Of a stretch of DNA of 64,000 nt, positions 1 through 10,740 are shown piece after piece. Below the pieces are notes generated by a model that searched no databases, was not told the DNA's origin, and saw only the letters and a program-made list of their open reading frames with translations. Origin of the DNA: SG8-39 sp041558415 (GTDB taxonomy: Bacteria > Pseudomonadota > Gammaproteobacteria > Burkholderiales > SG8-39); NCBI GenBank assembly GCA_041558415.1, contig JBFFEY010000009.1, forward strand, positions 1-64,000. The letters run 5' to 3'. The stretch's first letter is position 1; the number at the start of each line of letters is the position of its first letter. The translations under genes were made by a program, and so were the position numbers.

Positions 1-198
1 GCTCGTCAGACCGTTCAGGTTCTGGCCCTGCTCGGTCACCGAGGTACGCACCGCCGAAGCGGCGAGGATCAGCTCCGACACCTTGGCGCGGATGGTGTAG
101 TCCTGGTAGGCCGGCAGCGCGACCGCCGCCAGAATGCCGATAATCGCCACGACGATCATCAGCTCGATGAGGGTAAAGCCTCGTTGGATTCTCTTCAT
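1..198 (-). CDS. pilA: Type IV pilin (PilA/PilE type), N-terminal part, cut by the window edge
   Basis: This is the first 66 codons of a major type IV pilin-like protein, the subunit of surface pili used for attachment and twitching. The start at 198 follows an AGGAG ribosome site six bases upstream. After a short basic leader (MKRIQRG) comes the prepilin peptidase site G|FTLIEL with the conserved Glu5, then the long hydrophobic helix typical of pilins (LMIVVAIIGILAAVALPAYQ). The sequence then continues in a YTIRAKVSE segment usual in PilA/PilE. The C-terminal disulfide loop lies outside the window, so the exact pilin type cannot be told; a minor pilin is possible. Confidence 0.93.
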   Translation of the reverse strand, partial: MKRIQRGFTLIELMIVVAIIGILAAVALPAYQDYTIRAKVSELILAASAVRTSVTEQGQNLNGLTS

Positions 199-386
199 TC
201 GAGTTCTCCTGTCTGGATCCGGGGGGATCCCGGAGTTCGCAGGTCCGAGACTACGCGTCTGAGCCTTGCGCAGGTTGCCGATTCAGCAAGATTTTGGAAG
301 ATCTGGCGGCCTATTTGCGCGCGAATGTGCAATGCGTCACACAGACGCGTCGTTTCATCGCTTGACTCGCGCGCGACGTTAGAAAG

Positions 387-460
<74 letters not shown>

Positions 461-475
461 CCCGTAACCGACAAT

Positions 476-1276
476 TTACGTTGCCAAAGGCTGCTTCAGC
501 ACCTTGCTCACCGCCTCGATGAGAATGCTCTTGCTGTAAGGCTTGGTCACGTAACCATCGGCGCCCAGCGTGAGGCCCTTCTTGATGTCGGCGGCCCGGT
601 CCTGTGAGGTCAGCATGACGATCGGCAGCAGCGCGAAGGCCGGATGGTGACGGAACTTCGCCAGTATGTCGAAGCCGTTGCCGTCGGGCAGCATGACGTC
701 CAGCAGCAGGATATCGAGCCGCGGGTCCCGCTTCAGCTCCTCGAGCAGCTTGGCCGCGCCGCGCGCAACGCGCACGCGGTAGCCCGCCATCGACACGCGC
801 AGGTCGGCAAGCGCCATCTGGTCGGGATCGTCCTCCACGATCATGACGACGGTGTCTTCCGGTTTTTTCTGCGAGGGCGCTCGGTTCTTCAGCCGCTCCT
901 CGTGGAAGAACGCCCCCGCGCGCGACAACGCCGAGTCGGCTGCCTTGGCGTCCTTTTCCAGCTTGCGCGCATCCTCGGCCATGACCTCGGCCGCCGCCGG
1001 TGGTTTCGCGAAATACGCGGTGAAATCGAGGTCGGTCGGGTCCGCGGGTGCCGCGCGATCCAGGTAGCCGAGCTCGACCAGCTCCTCCAGCCACGCCTCG
1101 ATCAGGTGATCCGGGTACTGTCGCAGGCAGCCGCGCACCACGTCGATGTGCGTCTCCTGGCCGATCAGCTTGAGCAGGCGGCGATAGTCCGAGGGCACCG
1201 CGGCGTCATCGGTGCGCAGCACGTCGCTGCCGGCTTCGGTGCGCCGTAAGATGCGTTCCTGCGTCGTCGTGGTCAC
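476..1276 (-). CDS. Response regulator with an N-terminal helical extension
   Basis: The 266-residue protein starts with GTG. Residues about 143-262 form a receiver (REC) domain with the acidic pair at 149-150, phospho-acceptor Asp193 (LLLDVMLPDG), the LTS element near 222-224 and Lys245 in TKP. There is no C-terminal output domain. The first 130 residues are charged and helical and match no family I recognise; they probably bind a partner. The gene stands alone upstream of the tRNA, with no sensor kinase beside it. The REC assignment is secure; the pathway it serves is unknown. Confidence 0.85.
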   Translation of the reverse strand: MTTTTQERILRRTEAGSDVLRTDDAAVPSDYRRLLKLIGQETHIDVVRGCLRQYPDHLIEAWLEELVELGYLDRAAPADPTDLDFTAYFAKPPAAAEVMAEDARKLEKDAKAADSALSRAGAFFHEERLKNRAPSQKKPEDTVVMIVEDDPDQMALADLRVSMAGYRVRVARGAAKLLEELKRDPRLDILLLDVMLPDGNGFDILAKFRHHPAFALLPIVMLTSQDRAADIKKGLTLGADGYVTKPYSKSILIEAVSKVLKQPLAT

Positions 1277-1303
1277 GTCGAATGCGCTTGCGCGGCCCTC
1301 GCG

Positions 1304-1885
1304 TTAGCCCCGCGCCAGTGCGCGCTCGACGAACTCGAGCCGATCCTGGCCCCAGAACAGCTCGTCGCGACAGACGTAGGTCGGCGCGCCGAACACCCCG
1401 CGCTTGAGCGCCTCGTCGGTCATGGCGGCGAAGGCGGTCTCGCCGACCTTGATCGCGGCGGCCGCGTCAGTGACGCCGTGCTGCGCGGCGAGGCGCTTGA
1501 GCGTGGCCGGGTCGGCGATATCGCCTTCCTCTGCCCACAGTGCGCGTAGCAGCGCCCCGGCGAGCGCGAAGCGGCTCACCTCGGGCACACCGTGGATGAG
1601 ACAGGACGCCGGCGTCGCGTTGACCGGGAAGTGCTTCGGCTGGATGTTGATCGGGATGCCGAGATGTTCGCCCCAGCGCTTGAGCTCGACCAGGCGGTAG
1701 GCCTGGCGCTGCGGCGCGCGCTTGGCCAGCGGCAGCCCCCCCGACTGCGGGAAGATGACGCCGTAGTCGACGGGCTTGACGCGCACCGTGGCGCCGCCAC
1801 GCCGCGCAACCTCGCCGAAGCGTGCATGACCGAGATAGGTCCACGGCGAGCTCGGCGTCATGTAGTAGTCGACGATTTTGTCCAT
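1304..1885 (-). CDS. 2-hydroxychromene-2-carboxylate isomerase family protein (DsbA-like fold)
   Basis: The 193-residue protein has the length and sequence hallmarks of the HCCA isomerase/kappa-class GST family: an N-terminal DYYMTPSSPWTYLG strand with the SPW active-site region, a helical insert, and the C-terminal VFGAPTYV segment holding the cis-Pro loop. Family members isomerise chromene carboxylates with glutathione in naphthalene breakdown, but many are found far from any aromatic pathway. No aromatic catabolic genes lie nearby, so the true substrate is unknown. It is separated from rpoD by a hairpin terminator. Confidence 0.85.
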   Translation of the reverse strand: MDKIVDYYMTPSSPWTYLGHARFGEVARRGGATVRVKPVDYGVIFPQSGGLPLAKRAPQRQAYRLVELKRWGEHLGIPINIQPKHFPVNATPASCLIHGVPEVSRFALAGALLRALWAEEGDIADPATLKRLAAQHGVTDAAAAIKVGETAFAAMTDEALKRGVFGAPTYVCRDELFWGQDRLEFVERALARG

Positions 1886-1901
1886 TTCATGCCCCGAAAG
1901 T

Positions 1902-1925
1902 AAAAGGGCCGCTCGCGCGGCCCTT
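1902..1925 (-). terminator. Rho-independent terminator of rpoD
   Basis: A perfect 9-bp stem (1904-1912 with 1917-1925, sequence AAGGGCCGC) closes a 4-base loop. Read on the minus strand it is followed by TTTTA. It begins 19 bases past the rpoD stop codon and fits a standard intrinsic terminator. Confidence 0.85.
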
Positions 1926-1943
1926 CCTTTCCTCCGCCGGCGC

Positions 1944-4544
<2,601 letters not shown>

Positions 4545-4637
4545 TCTTGCCTCGCGTGACAGCCGGTTTCCGGCGGAATCGCGGATTTCCGGGAAAACCG
4601 TGGATTGTATCAATTTTCCAGCGAGTTACCAGAGCCG

Positions 4638-6392
4638 TTAAAGGCGCTGCGCCTTCAGCTCGGCGAGCTCCTTTGCGCGACGATCGATCTCGAGCATCAG
4701 GTCGCGGCTCGCGCCGCCGGCCGCCGCCTCGCGCCGCAGTGCCTCGAACTCCTCGTTCTTGCGCTGGATGCGCAGCGCGAGCTGGATCTGACGGAACTGG
4801 CGCGCAGAGTCCTCTGCGCTCAGATTCTGCTCGAGCGCGGCGGCCTGCGCGCGGTACAGCGCCTCGGCATGCGGGCTGTCGCGGAACTGCTCGATGAGCA
4901 GCGCCTCGCTCATCTCGCCGCCTTCCGCAGCCCACTGCACGATCGCCTGCAGCGCCGCGCTCTCCGCCGCGCGCGCATCGAGCAGCGCCGGCTCGAGCTC
5001 ATCGACGAGATCCGGTTTGACCAGCACGCAGCACAGCAGGTTCCGCTCCTGGCTCGCGGCGATCGGCGGCGCGCTGCGCCGCACGGCGGGACGGGGGCGC
5101 GGCGCATTCGGCTGCGCGAGGCCGAGCAGCTGCTCGGCCTCCTCCTGCGACACGCGCGCGAGCTCGGCCACCTCCTTGACGAGCTGCAGGCGCAAGCCCG
5201 GCGCCTCGGTGCGCTGCAGATGGGGCCGCGCGGCGGCGAGCAGCGCCGAGCGCCCTTCCGGTGTGGCCAGGTCGGCCTGCGCGCGCAACTCGCCGAGCAG
5301 GAAGCTGGATAGCGTCTGCGCCTGGCGCACGGCGCGCTCGAAGGCCTCGGCGCCGTGCGCGCGGATGGCGCTGTCCGGGTCCTCGCCCTGCGGCAGAAAG
5401 AGGAAGCGGATCGGCTTGTGGTCCAGGGCGAGCGGCAGGCTCACCTCGAGCGCGCGCCAGGCCGCCTTGCGTCCCGCGGCGTCGCCGTCGAAGCAGAACA
5501 CCAGCTGGTCGGCGAGCCGCAGCAGGCGCGAGACGTGGTGCGGCGTGGTCGCCGTGCCGAGCGTCGCCACCGCATAGCCGATGCCGTGCTGCGCGAGCGA
5601 GATCGCGTCCATGTAGCCTTCGACGACCAGCGCCCGGCCGGCGCTGCGGATCGCCTCGCGCGCCTGCACCAGACCGTAGAGCTCGCGGCCTTTCTCGAAC
5701 AGCGGCGATTCGGGCGAATTCAGGTACTTCGGCTCGCCCGCACCGAGCACCCGTCCGCCGAAGCCGATGACCGTACCGCGGGTCGAGAAGATCGGGAACA
5801 TGATGCGGTCGCGGAAGCGGTCGTAGCGCTTGCCTTCGTTCTCGATCACCAGCCCGGCCTCCACCAGGCCGCGCGCCTCGTACTCCGGGAATGCGGCACG
5901 CAGACCCTGCCAGTCGTCCGGCGCGTAGCCGAGGCGGAAGCGCGCGGCAATCTCGCCGCTCAGACCGCGGCCTTTCAGGTACTCGATGGCGCGGGCGGAC
6001 TTCTTCAGCTCGCCACGGTAGAAAGCCATCGCCTGCTCGAGCATCGCGCCGAGGCCGGCTTCGCGCTCCTCGCGCGCGGCCTGCTCGCGCGTGCGCGGAC
6101 GGGACTCCGGCAACTGCATGCCGACGGAGCCGGCCAGGTCGCGCAGCGCGTCGATGTAGCCGAGCCCGGCGTAAGCCATGAGAAAGCCGATCGCGTTGCC
6201 GTGCGCACCGCAACCGAAACAGTGATAGAACTGCTTGCTCTGGCTGACCGTGAACGACGGCGTCTTTTCCGCGTGAAACGGGCACAGCCCGAGGTAGTTC
6301 GCCCCGCCCTTCTTCAGCTGGACGTAGCGCGACACGACGTCGACGATGTCGACGCGGTTGAGGAGATCTTGCTTGAAGCTGTCGGGGATCAC
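4638..6392 (-). CDS. dnaG: DNA primase DnaG
   Basis: The 584-residue protein (GTG start) makes RNA primers at the replication fork. It carries the N-terminal zinc-binding domain (CPFHAEKTPSF then CFGCGAHG, ligands C, H, C, C at about 38-63), the central catalytic core with the Toprim motifs (VVEGYMDAI about 257-265 and the FDGDAAGRKA acidic motif about 310), and a C-terminal helical domain that in this family binds the DnaB helicase. It lies between yqeY and rpoD on the same strand, in the order of the macromolecular-synthesis operon. Confidence 0.97.
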   Translation of the reverse strand: MIPDSFKQDLLNRVDIVDVVSRYVQLKKGGANYLGLCPFHAEKTPSFTVSQSKQFYHCFGCGAHGNAIGFLMAYAGLGYIDALRDLAGSVGMQLPESRPRTREQAAREEREAGLGAMLEQAMAFYRGELKKSARAIEYLKGRGLSGEIAARFRLGYAPDDWQGLRAAFPEYEARGLVEAGLVIENEGKRYDRFRDRIMFPIFSTRGTVIGFGGRVLGAGEPKYLNSPESPLFEKGRELYGLVQAREAIRSAGRALVVEGYMDAISLAQHGIGYAVATLGTATTPHHVSRLLRLADQLVFCFDGDAAGRKAAWRALEVSLPLALDHKPIRFLFLPQGEDPDSAIRAHGAEAFERAVRQAQTLSSFLLGELRAQADLATPEGRSALLAAARPHLQRTEAPGLRLQLVKEVAELARVSQEEAEQLLGLAQPNAPRPRPAVRRSAPPIAASQERNLLCCVLVKPDLVDELEPALLDARAAESAALQAIVQWAAEGGEMSEALLIEQFRDSPHAEALYRAQAAALEQNLSAEDSARQFRQIQLALRIQRKNEEFEALRREAAAGGASRDLMLEIDRRAKELAELKAQRL

Positions 6393-6423
6393 GCGCGGAT
6401 CCCGCTAGTGTAAGCGGTGGCGG

Positions 6424-6870
6424 CTAGCCGGCGAGCCTGACCTTCACCCGCGCCGAGACGGGGCCCATCTCCGCACGGCCGGCAAGACGCGTCTTGAGCA
6501 CCGCCATGACGCGGCCCATGTCTTTCGGTCCCGCCGCACCGCTCTCCGCGATCGCCGCCTCGACCGCAGCGTCGATCTCGGCGTCGCCCAGCTGCGCCGG
6601 CAGGTAGGCGGTCAGCACGTCGGCCTCGAAGCGTTCCCTGGCGGCGAGCTCGTCGCGGCCCGCCTTTTCGTACTGCACGATCGACTCGCGGCGCTGCTTG
6701 AGCAGCCGCTCGACCGTTGCCAGCACCTGGGCGTCGTCGAGCTCGCTGCGCTCGTCGACCTCCTTCTGCTTGATCGCCGCCAGCAGCAAACGGATGGCCG
6801 ACAGGCGCGCCGCGTCCTTGGCGCGCATCGCGGCCTTCATGTCGTCGGTGATGCGGGTTTTGAGGGTCAT
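6424..6870 (-). CDS. yqeY: GatB/YqeY domain protein
   Basis: The 148-residue protein matches the YqeY family over its whole length (MTLKTRITDDMKAAMRAKD at the start and MGRVMAVLKTR near the end). The domain equals the C-terminal tRNA-binding helical domain of GatB/GatE amidotransferases; YqeY itself has no assigned reaction. It is commonly encoded between rpsU and dnaG, as here. A start five codons upstream (MSHRT, 6885) is possible, but MTLK matches the usual family start. Confidence 0.92.
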   Translation of the reverse strand: MTLKTRITDDMKAAMRAKDAARLSAIRLLLAAIKQKEVDERSELDDAQVLATVERLLKQRRESIVQYEKAGRDELAARERFEADVLTAYLPAQLGDAEIDAAVEAAIAESGAAGPKDMGRVMAVLKTRLAGRAEMGPVSARVKVRLAG

Positions 6871-6913
6871 CGTCCGGTGACTCATGCCGCGCGCGGCGGC
6901 GCCAGAAACACGA

Positions 6914-6944
6914 ACGCCCCGGCGTCGCTGAGCAGCCGGGGCGT
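6914..6944 (-). terminator. Hairpin after rpsU, probable terminator or attenuator
   Basis: A 10-bp GC-rich stem (6914-6923 with 6935-6944) closes an 11-base loop and on the minus strand is followed by a T-rich stretch (TTCGTGTTTCT). It lies between rpsU and yqeY. In the E. coli operon a partial terminator lies between rpsU and dnaG and lets S21 be made in excess; this hairpin is well placed to do the same. Confidence 0.65.
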
Positions 6945-6973
6945 CCCGAGTGGTTGCGCTGGACCTGTGCCGC

Positions 6974-7186
6974 TCAGTAGAGCTTCTGCGGCAGCATCTG
7001 GCTACGCAGGCGCTTGTGGTGCCGCTTGACCGCCGCCGCCAGCTTGCGCTTGCGCTCCGTGGTCGGCTTCTCGTAGTACTCGCGCGAACGCAGCTCGGTG
7101 AGCAGCCCGGTCTTCTCGATTGTGCGCTTGAAACGGCGCAGGGCCACTTCGAACGGCTCGTTCTCCTTGACGCGAACGGTGGGCAT
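6974..7186 (-). CDS. rpsU: 30S ribosomal protein bS21
   Basis: The 70-residue basic protein matches S21 from end to end (MPTVRVKENEPFEVALRRFKR at the start, EYYEKPTTERKRKLAAAVKR in the middle). S21 binds the 30S subunit near the 3' end of 16S rRNA and helps translation start. It is the first gene of the rpsU-yqeY-dnaG-rpoD block and is divergent from tsaD, with an 80-base gap that should hold both promoters. Confidence 0.98.
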   Translation of the reverse strand: MPTVRVKENEPFEVALRRFKRTIEKTGLLTELRSREYYEKPTTERKRKLAAAVKRHHKRLRSQMLPQKLY

Positions 7187-7266
7187 CCAGTCTCCAGGTC
7201 GCCGAAAAGGGGCGGATTATAGCCGCAACGGCGGCGCCCCCGCCAGCCCCAGTAGAATCGCCGGCC

Positions 7267-8313
7267 ATGCTGATCCTCGGGCTGGAAACGTCCTGCGACG
7301 AGACCGGCGTCGCGCTGTACGACGCTGCGGTGCTGGCGCGCGGCGCGCCGCCCGCGGACGGTCTTCTGGCGCACGTGGTGCACTCGCAAAGCGACCTGCA
7401 CGCCGCCTACGACGGGGTGGTGCCAGAGCTCGCTTCGCGCGACCACCTGCGGCGCATCGTGCCGCTGACCCGCGACGTACTGCTGCGCGCCCGGCGCCGC
7501 GTCGCGGACCTCGAGGCCGTGGCCTACACCGAGGGGCCCGGGCTCGCCGGCGCGCTGCTGGTCGGCGCGGCCTTCGGCCACGCGCTGGCGCTTTCGCGGG
7601 GGCTGCCCGCCATCGGCATCCACCACCTCGAAGGTCACCTGCTCTCGCCGCTGCTCGCGCGTCCGGCGCCGGCGTTTCCCTTCGTCGCCCTGCTGGTCTC
7701 CGGCGGGCACACGCAGCTGATGCGCGTCGACGGCGTCGGACGCTATCAACTGCTCGGCGAGACCCAGGACGATGCCGCAGGCGAGGCATTCGACAAGACC
7801 GCGACGCTGCTCGGGCTGGGCTATCCCGGCGGCCCGGCACTCGCCGCGCTCGCCGACGGGGGCCAGCCGCAGCGTTACGCGCTGCCGCGTCCCATGCTGC
7901 ACAGCGGCGACCTCGAATTCAGCTTTTCCGGGCTGAAGACCGCGGTGGCGCTGCTGGTACGCGACACCGCCGAGGCTGCGCGCAGGCCGGCGGTGCGCGC
8001 CGACATTGCGCGCGCCTTCCAGGACGCGGTGGTCGACGTGCTGGTGGCGAAGTGCGCGCAGGCGATGGAAGCGACGGGCCTTTCGCGCCTGGTGGTCGCC
8101 GGCGGGGTCGGCGCCAACCGGGCGCTGCGCGCCGCGCTGGACGCGACCGGCGCGCAACGCGGTTTCGACGTCTTCTACCCGGCACCCGAACTGTGCACCG
8201 ACAACGGCGCGATGATCGCCTTCGCCTGCGCGCTGCGCCTGCAAAGCGGCATGCCGACGCCGACGCGCGCGTTTTCGGTGCGACCGCGTTGGGAACTGGC
8301 GGCTACGGCCTAG
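7267..8313 (+). CDS. tsaD: tRNA threonylcarbamoyladenosine synthase subunit TsaD
   Basis: The 348-residue protein transfers the threonylcarbamoyl group to A37 of ANN-reading tRNAs. It shows the ASKHA-fold signatures: LGLETSCDETG at the start, the metal-binding HHLEGHL near residue 120, the SGGHTQL loop, FSFSGLKTAV near 220, and GGVGANRALR near 279. Its partner TsaC/Sua5, which makes the threonylcarbamoyl-AMP donor, is encoded in this window at 53352-54305. The 3' end overlaps the convergent plsY by 11 bases. Confidence 0.97.
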   Translation: MLILGLETSCDETGVALYDAAVLARGAPPADGLLAHVVHSQSDLHAAYDGVVPELASRDHLRRIVPLTRDVLLRARRRVADLEAVAYTEGPGLAGALLVGAAFGHALALSRGLPAIGIHHLEGHLLSPLLARPAPAFPFVALLVSGGHTQLMRVDGVGRYQLLGETQDDAAGEAFDKTATLLGLGYPGGPALAALADGGQPQRYALPRPMLHSGDLEFSFSGLKTAVALLVRDTAEAARRPAVRADIARAFQDAVVDVLVAKCAQAMEATGLSRLVVAGGVGANRALRAALDATGAQRGFDVFYPAPELCTDNGAMIAFACALRLQSGMPTPTRAFSVRPRWELAATA

Positions 8314-8911
8314 CGCGCTGCCCGATGCGCGGCTCCTCCGCGCGCACCAAGCGCCCGATGTTCTCGCGATGACGCCAGACCAGCAGCAGCGTCATGGCGC
8401 CGACCGCCGGCGTGACCGGCGCCAGTCCGAACAGGAACCAGGCCCAGAACACCGCGAACACGGCGGCGATGATCGAGGCGAGCGAGATGATGCGGAAGAA
8501 GGCGACGATGATGCCGAAGCTGGCGAGCGTGCCGAGCCCGAGCCAGAGGTTGAAGGCGAACAGCACGCCGGCCGCAGTCGCCACGCCCTTGCCGCCGCGA
8601 AAGCCGTGGTACACGGGATAGAGGTGGCCGAGGAACGCCATCGCGCCGGCGAGCGGCGCGTCGACGCCGGTCACCGGAGTCTCGCCGGTGACGAGCACGG
8701 TGAGGCCCACCGCGGCCGCACCCTTGCCGGCGTCGCCGATCAACGTAAGCGCGGCAGCCAAGCGGCTGCCCGAGCGCAGCACGTTGGTGGCGCCCGGGTT
8801 CTTCGAGCCGTAGCTGCGCGGATCCGGCAGCCGCAAGGCCCTGCTGACGACCACGGCGAACGACACCGAGCCGAGCAGGTAGGCCGCGAGCATGATCAGC
8901 GCGGTTTGCAT
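8303..8911 (-). CDS. plsY: Acyl-phosphate glycerol-3-phosphate acyltransferase PlsY
   Basis: The 202-residue membrane protein acylates glycerol-3-phosphate from acyl-phosphate, the first step of phospholipid synthesis. It has five hydrophobic segments and the three cytoplasmic PlsY motifs: SYGSKNPGATNVLR, the GHLYPVYHGFRGGKGVAT glycine-rich motif, and a C-terminal WRHRENIGRL. The tsaD-plsY-folB neighbourhood is common in proteobacteria. It overlaps the tsaD 3' end tail to tail. Confidence 0.95.
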   Translation of the reverse strand: MQTALIMLAAYLLGSVSFAVVVSRALRLPDPRSYGSKNPGATNVLRSGSRLAAALTLIGDAGKGAAAVGLTVLVTGETPVTGVDAPLAGAMAFLGHLYPVYHGFRGGKGVATAAGVLFAFNLWLGLGTLASFGIIVAFFRIISLASIIAAVFAVFWAWFLFGLAPVTPAVGAMTLLLVWRHRENIGRLVRAEEPRIGQRARP

Positions 8912-8965
8912 GGCAGCGCGATTCTACGCGCCGGCCGGCGCGCTATGGTGTAATGCCGCCGACCG

Positions 8966-9316
8966 ATGGATCACATCTTCATCCACGATCTGCGGCTCGA
9001 TGCGCGCATCGGCTTCCACAAGCGCGAGCGCTACGCGACGCAGACACTGCAGCTCGATCTCGAGATCGGCATCGCCGATGCCGCGGTGTTCGCGAGCGAC
9101 CGCGTGGCCGATTGCATCGACTACGACAAGGTGGTCGAGCGCGTGCGCGCACTGCTCGGCGAGGGGCATTTCAACCTGGTGGAAACCGTCGCCGATCGCA
9201 TCGCGCGCCTGCTGCTCGACGAGTTCGGCGCGGCCTACGCCCGCGTCAGCGTGGCCAAGCGGGGCGTGATGAAGGACGCCGGACGGGTCGGCGTGAGCGT
9301 CGAGCGCCGACGCTGA
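8966..9316 (+). CDS. folB: Dihydroneopterin aldolase FolB
   Basis: The 116-residue protein cleaves 7,8-dihydroneopterin to 6-hydroxymethyl-dihydropterin and glycolaldehyde in folate synthesis. It starts MDHIFIHDLRLDARIGFHKRE, which is typical of FolB, carries CIDYDKVVERV and the VETVADRIA substrate-binding segment, and ends with the conserved Lys in VSVAKRGVMKDA. Length and motifs are normal. It faces ybaK, with only 12 bases between the stop codons. Confidence 0.94.
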   Translation: MDHIFIHDLRLDARIGFHKRERYATQTLQLDLEIGIADAAVFASDRVADCIDYDKVVERVRALLGEGHFNLVETVADRIARLLLDEFGAAYARVSVAKRGVMKDAGRVGVSVERRR

Positions 9317-9328
9317 ATCGATCGCCGC

Positions 9329-9817
9329 TCAGCCCTCCAGCGCGACATCGACCAGCACCGGCGCGAGCAGGCGCTCCGCCTCTCGGGGATCGAGGCACAG
9401 CAGAAAGCCACGGCGCCCGCCGTTGATGTAGATCGCCGGCAGCGCGAGGATCGAGCGTTCCATGTAGATCGGAATCGCCTTGCGCAGTCCGAAGGGCGAG
9501 GTACCGCCGATCTGGTAGCCGGAGTGGCGCTGCGCCACCTCGGGCCTGCAGGGCACGACGCGCTTGCACGCGGCCTGGCGTGCCAGATTCTTGGTCGACA
9601 CGCTGCGGTCGCCGTGCATCAGCACGACGAGCGGGGCCGCACGCTCGTCTTCCATGACCAGCGTCTTCACCACCGCGTGTTCGGGCACGCCGAGCAGCTC
9701 GGCGCCGCGTTCCGTGCCGCCGTGCTCGGCGTACTCGAAGAAGTGCTCGCTGAATGCGACGCCATGCTGGCGCAGGAACTGCGTCGCCGGCGTTTCGCTG
9801 TGGCTCGGGCGCTTCAT
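9329..9817 (-). CDS. ybaK: YbaK/EbsC-type aminoacyl-tRNA deacylase (Cys-tRNA(Pro) deacylase)
   Basis: The 162-residue protein belongs to the YbaK/ProX editing family, which hydrolyses Cys-tRNA(Pro) misformed by prolyl-tRNA synthetase. It carries the VVKTLVMEDE strand, the conserved KNLAR segment, and YQIGGTSPFG near residue 101, the family substrate-pocket motif. Its start codon overlaps the stop of xerD (ATGA, 9814-9817), so the two are translationally coupled in an ldh-xerD-ybaK unit. Confidence 0.92.
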   Translation of the reverse strand: MKRPSHSETPATQFLRQHGVAFSEHFFEYAEHGGTERGAELLGVPEHAVVKTLVMEDERAAPLVVLMHGDRSVSTKNLARQAACKRVVPCRPEVAQRHSGYQIGGTSPFGLRKAIPIYMERSILALPAIYINGGRRGFLLCLDPREAERLLAPVLVDVALEG

Positions 9818-10740
9818 CCGCGCGGATGGTGCTTGGCATGCAGCGCCTTGAGGCGCTCGCGTGCGACGTGCGTGTAGATCTGCGTCGTCGAGATGTCGGC
9901 GTGGCCGAGCAGCATCTGCACCACGCGCAGGTCCGCGCCGTGGTTGATGAGATGCGTGGCGAAGGCGTGGCGCAGCACGTGCGGCGAAAGCGTCTTGCCC
10001 GGAATGGCGCGCGCACCGTAGCGGCGGATGAGGTACCAGACCGCCTGGCGCGTCATCGGCGTGCCGCGTGCGGTGACGAACAGCGCGGCCGAGCTTACGC
10101 GCCTGGCGAGCGACGGCCGCGCTTCGCGCAGGTAGCGTTCGATCCAGCCCACCGCCTCCTCGCCCAACGGCACCAGCCGCTCCTTCGATCCCTTGCCGAA
10201 CAGGCGCACCACGCCGGCGTCCAGATTCGCCTCGACCGTCTTCAGCGCGACGAGCTCGGACACGCGCAAGCCGCAGGCGTAGAGCGTTTCCAGCATCGCC
10301 CGGTCGCGCAGCCCGAGCGGGCTGTCCGTGTCGGGCGCAGCGAGCAGCGCCTCGACGTCGGCCTCGGACAGGCTCTTCGGAAAGCGCGGCGTGCGCTTCG
10401 GCGGCTCCAGGCGCAGCGTCGGGTCCTCGCTGATGCGGCGCTCGCGCAGGCAGTACTGGTAAAAGCGCCGCAGGCTGGAGAGCAGCCGCGCATCGCTCGA
10501 ACTGCGCGGGGCGCGCTTTCCCGGCGCACGCCGGTGGCGCTCGGCGAAGAACGCGTGCAGCGCCGCTTCGTCGACCGCGGTCAGCCGGCCGCGCCGCTCG
10601 CGTGCCAGCCACAGGCCGAGTTGCTCCAGGTCGCGTCGGTAGGCCTCGATCGAGTTGTGCGCCAAGCCGTCCTCGAGCCACAGCGCATCGCAGAACGCGT
10701 CCAGCAAGCGGCCGTCCTGCGCGTCGATCGCCGCGCTCAT
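9814..10740 (-). CDS. xerD: Tyrosine recombinase XerD
   Basis: The 308-residue site-specific recombinase should resolve chromosome dimers at dif with XerC. It has the SAM-like N-terminal core-binding domain (about 8-100) and a catalytic domain with Arg in ACGLRVSELVAL, Lys in GKGSKERLVPL, HVLRHAFATHL, LLGHADISTTQIYTH and the final Tyr nucleophile in that last motif. The protein is intact and housekeeping-like; no integrase-associated element surrounds it. XerC-type naming is less likely because of its length and N-terminus. Confidence 0.93.
   Translation of the reverse strand: MSAAIDAQDGRLLDAFCDALWLEDGLAHNSIEAYRRDLEQLGLWLARERRGRLTAVDEAALHAFFAERHRRAPGKRAPRSSSDARLLSSLRRFYQYCLRERRISEDPTLRLEPPKRTPRFPKSLSEADVEALLAAPDTDSPLGLRDRAMLETLYACGLRVSELVALKTVEANLDAGVVRLFGKGSKERLVPLGEEAVGWIERYLREARPSLARRVSSAALFVTARGTPMTRQAVWYLIRRYGARAIPGKTLSPHVLRHAFATHLINHGADLRVVQMLLGHADISTTQIYTHVARERLKALHAKHHPRG

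Noticed and set aside
199..386. A sigma-54 (-24/-12) promoter for the pilin gene
   Set aside because: pilA is often sigma-54 dependent, but I found no GG-N10-GC element with good flanks on the minus strand in the available upstream sequence.
9814..10740. XerD as the integrase of a mobile element
   Set aside because: The protein is a standard chromosomal XerD in a housekeeping neighbourhood, with no attachment repeats, tRNA target or cargo next to it.
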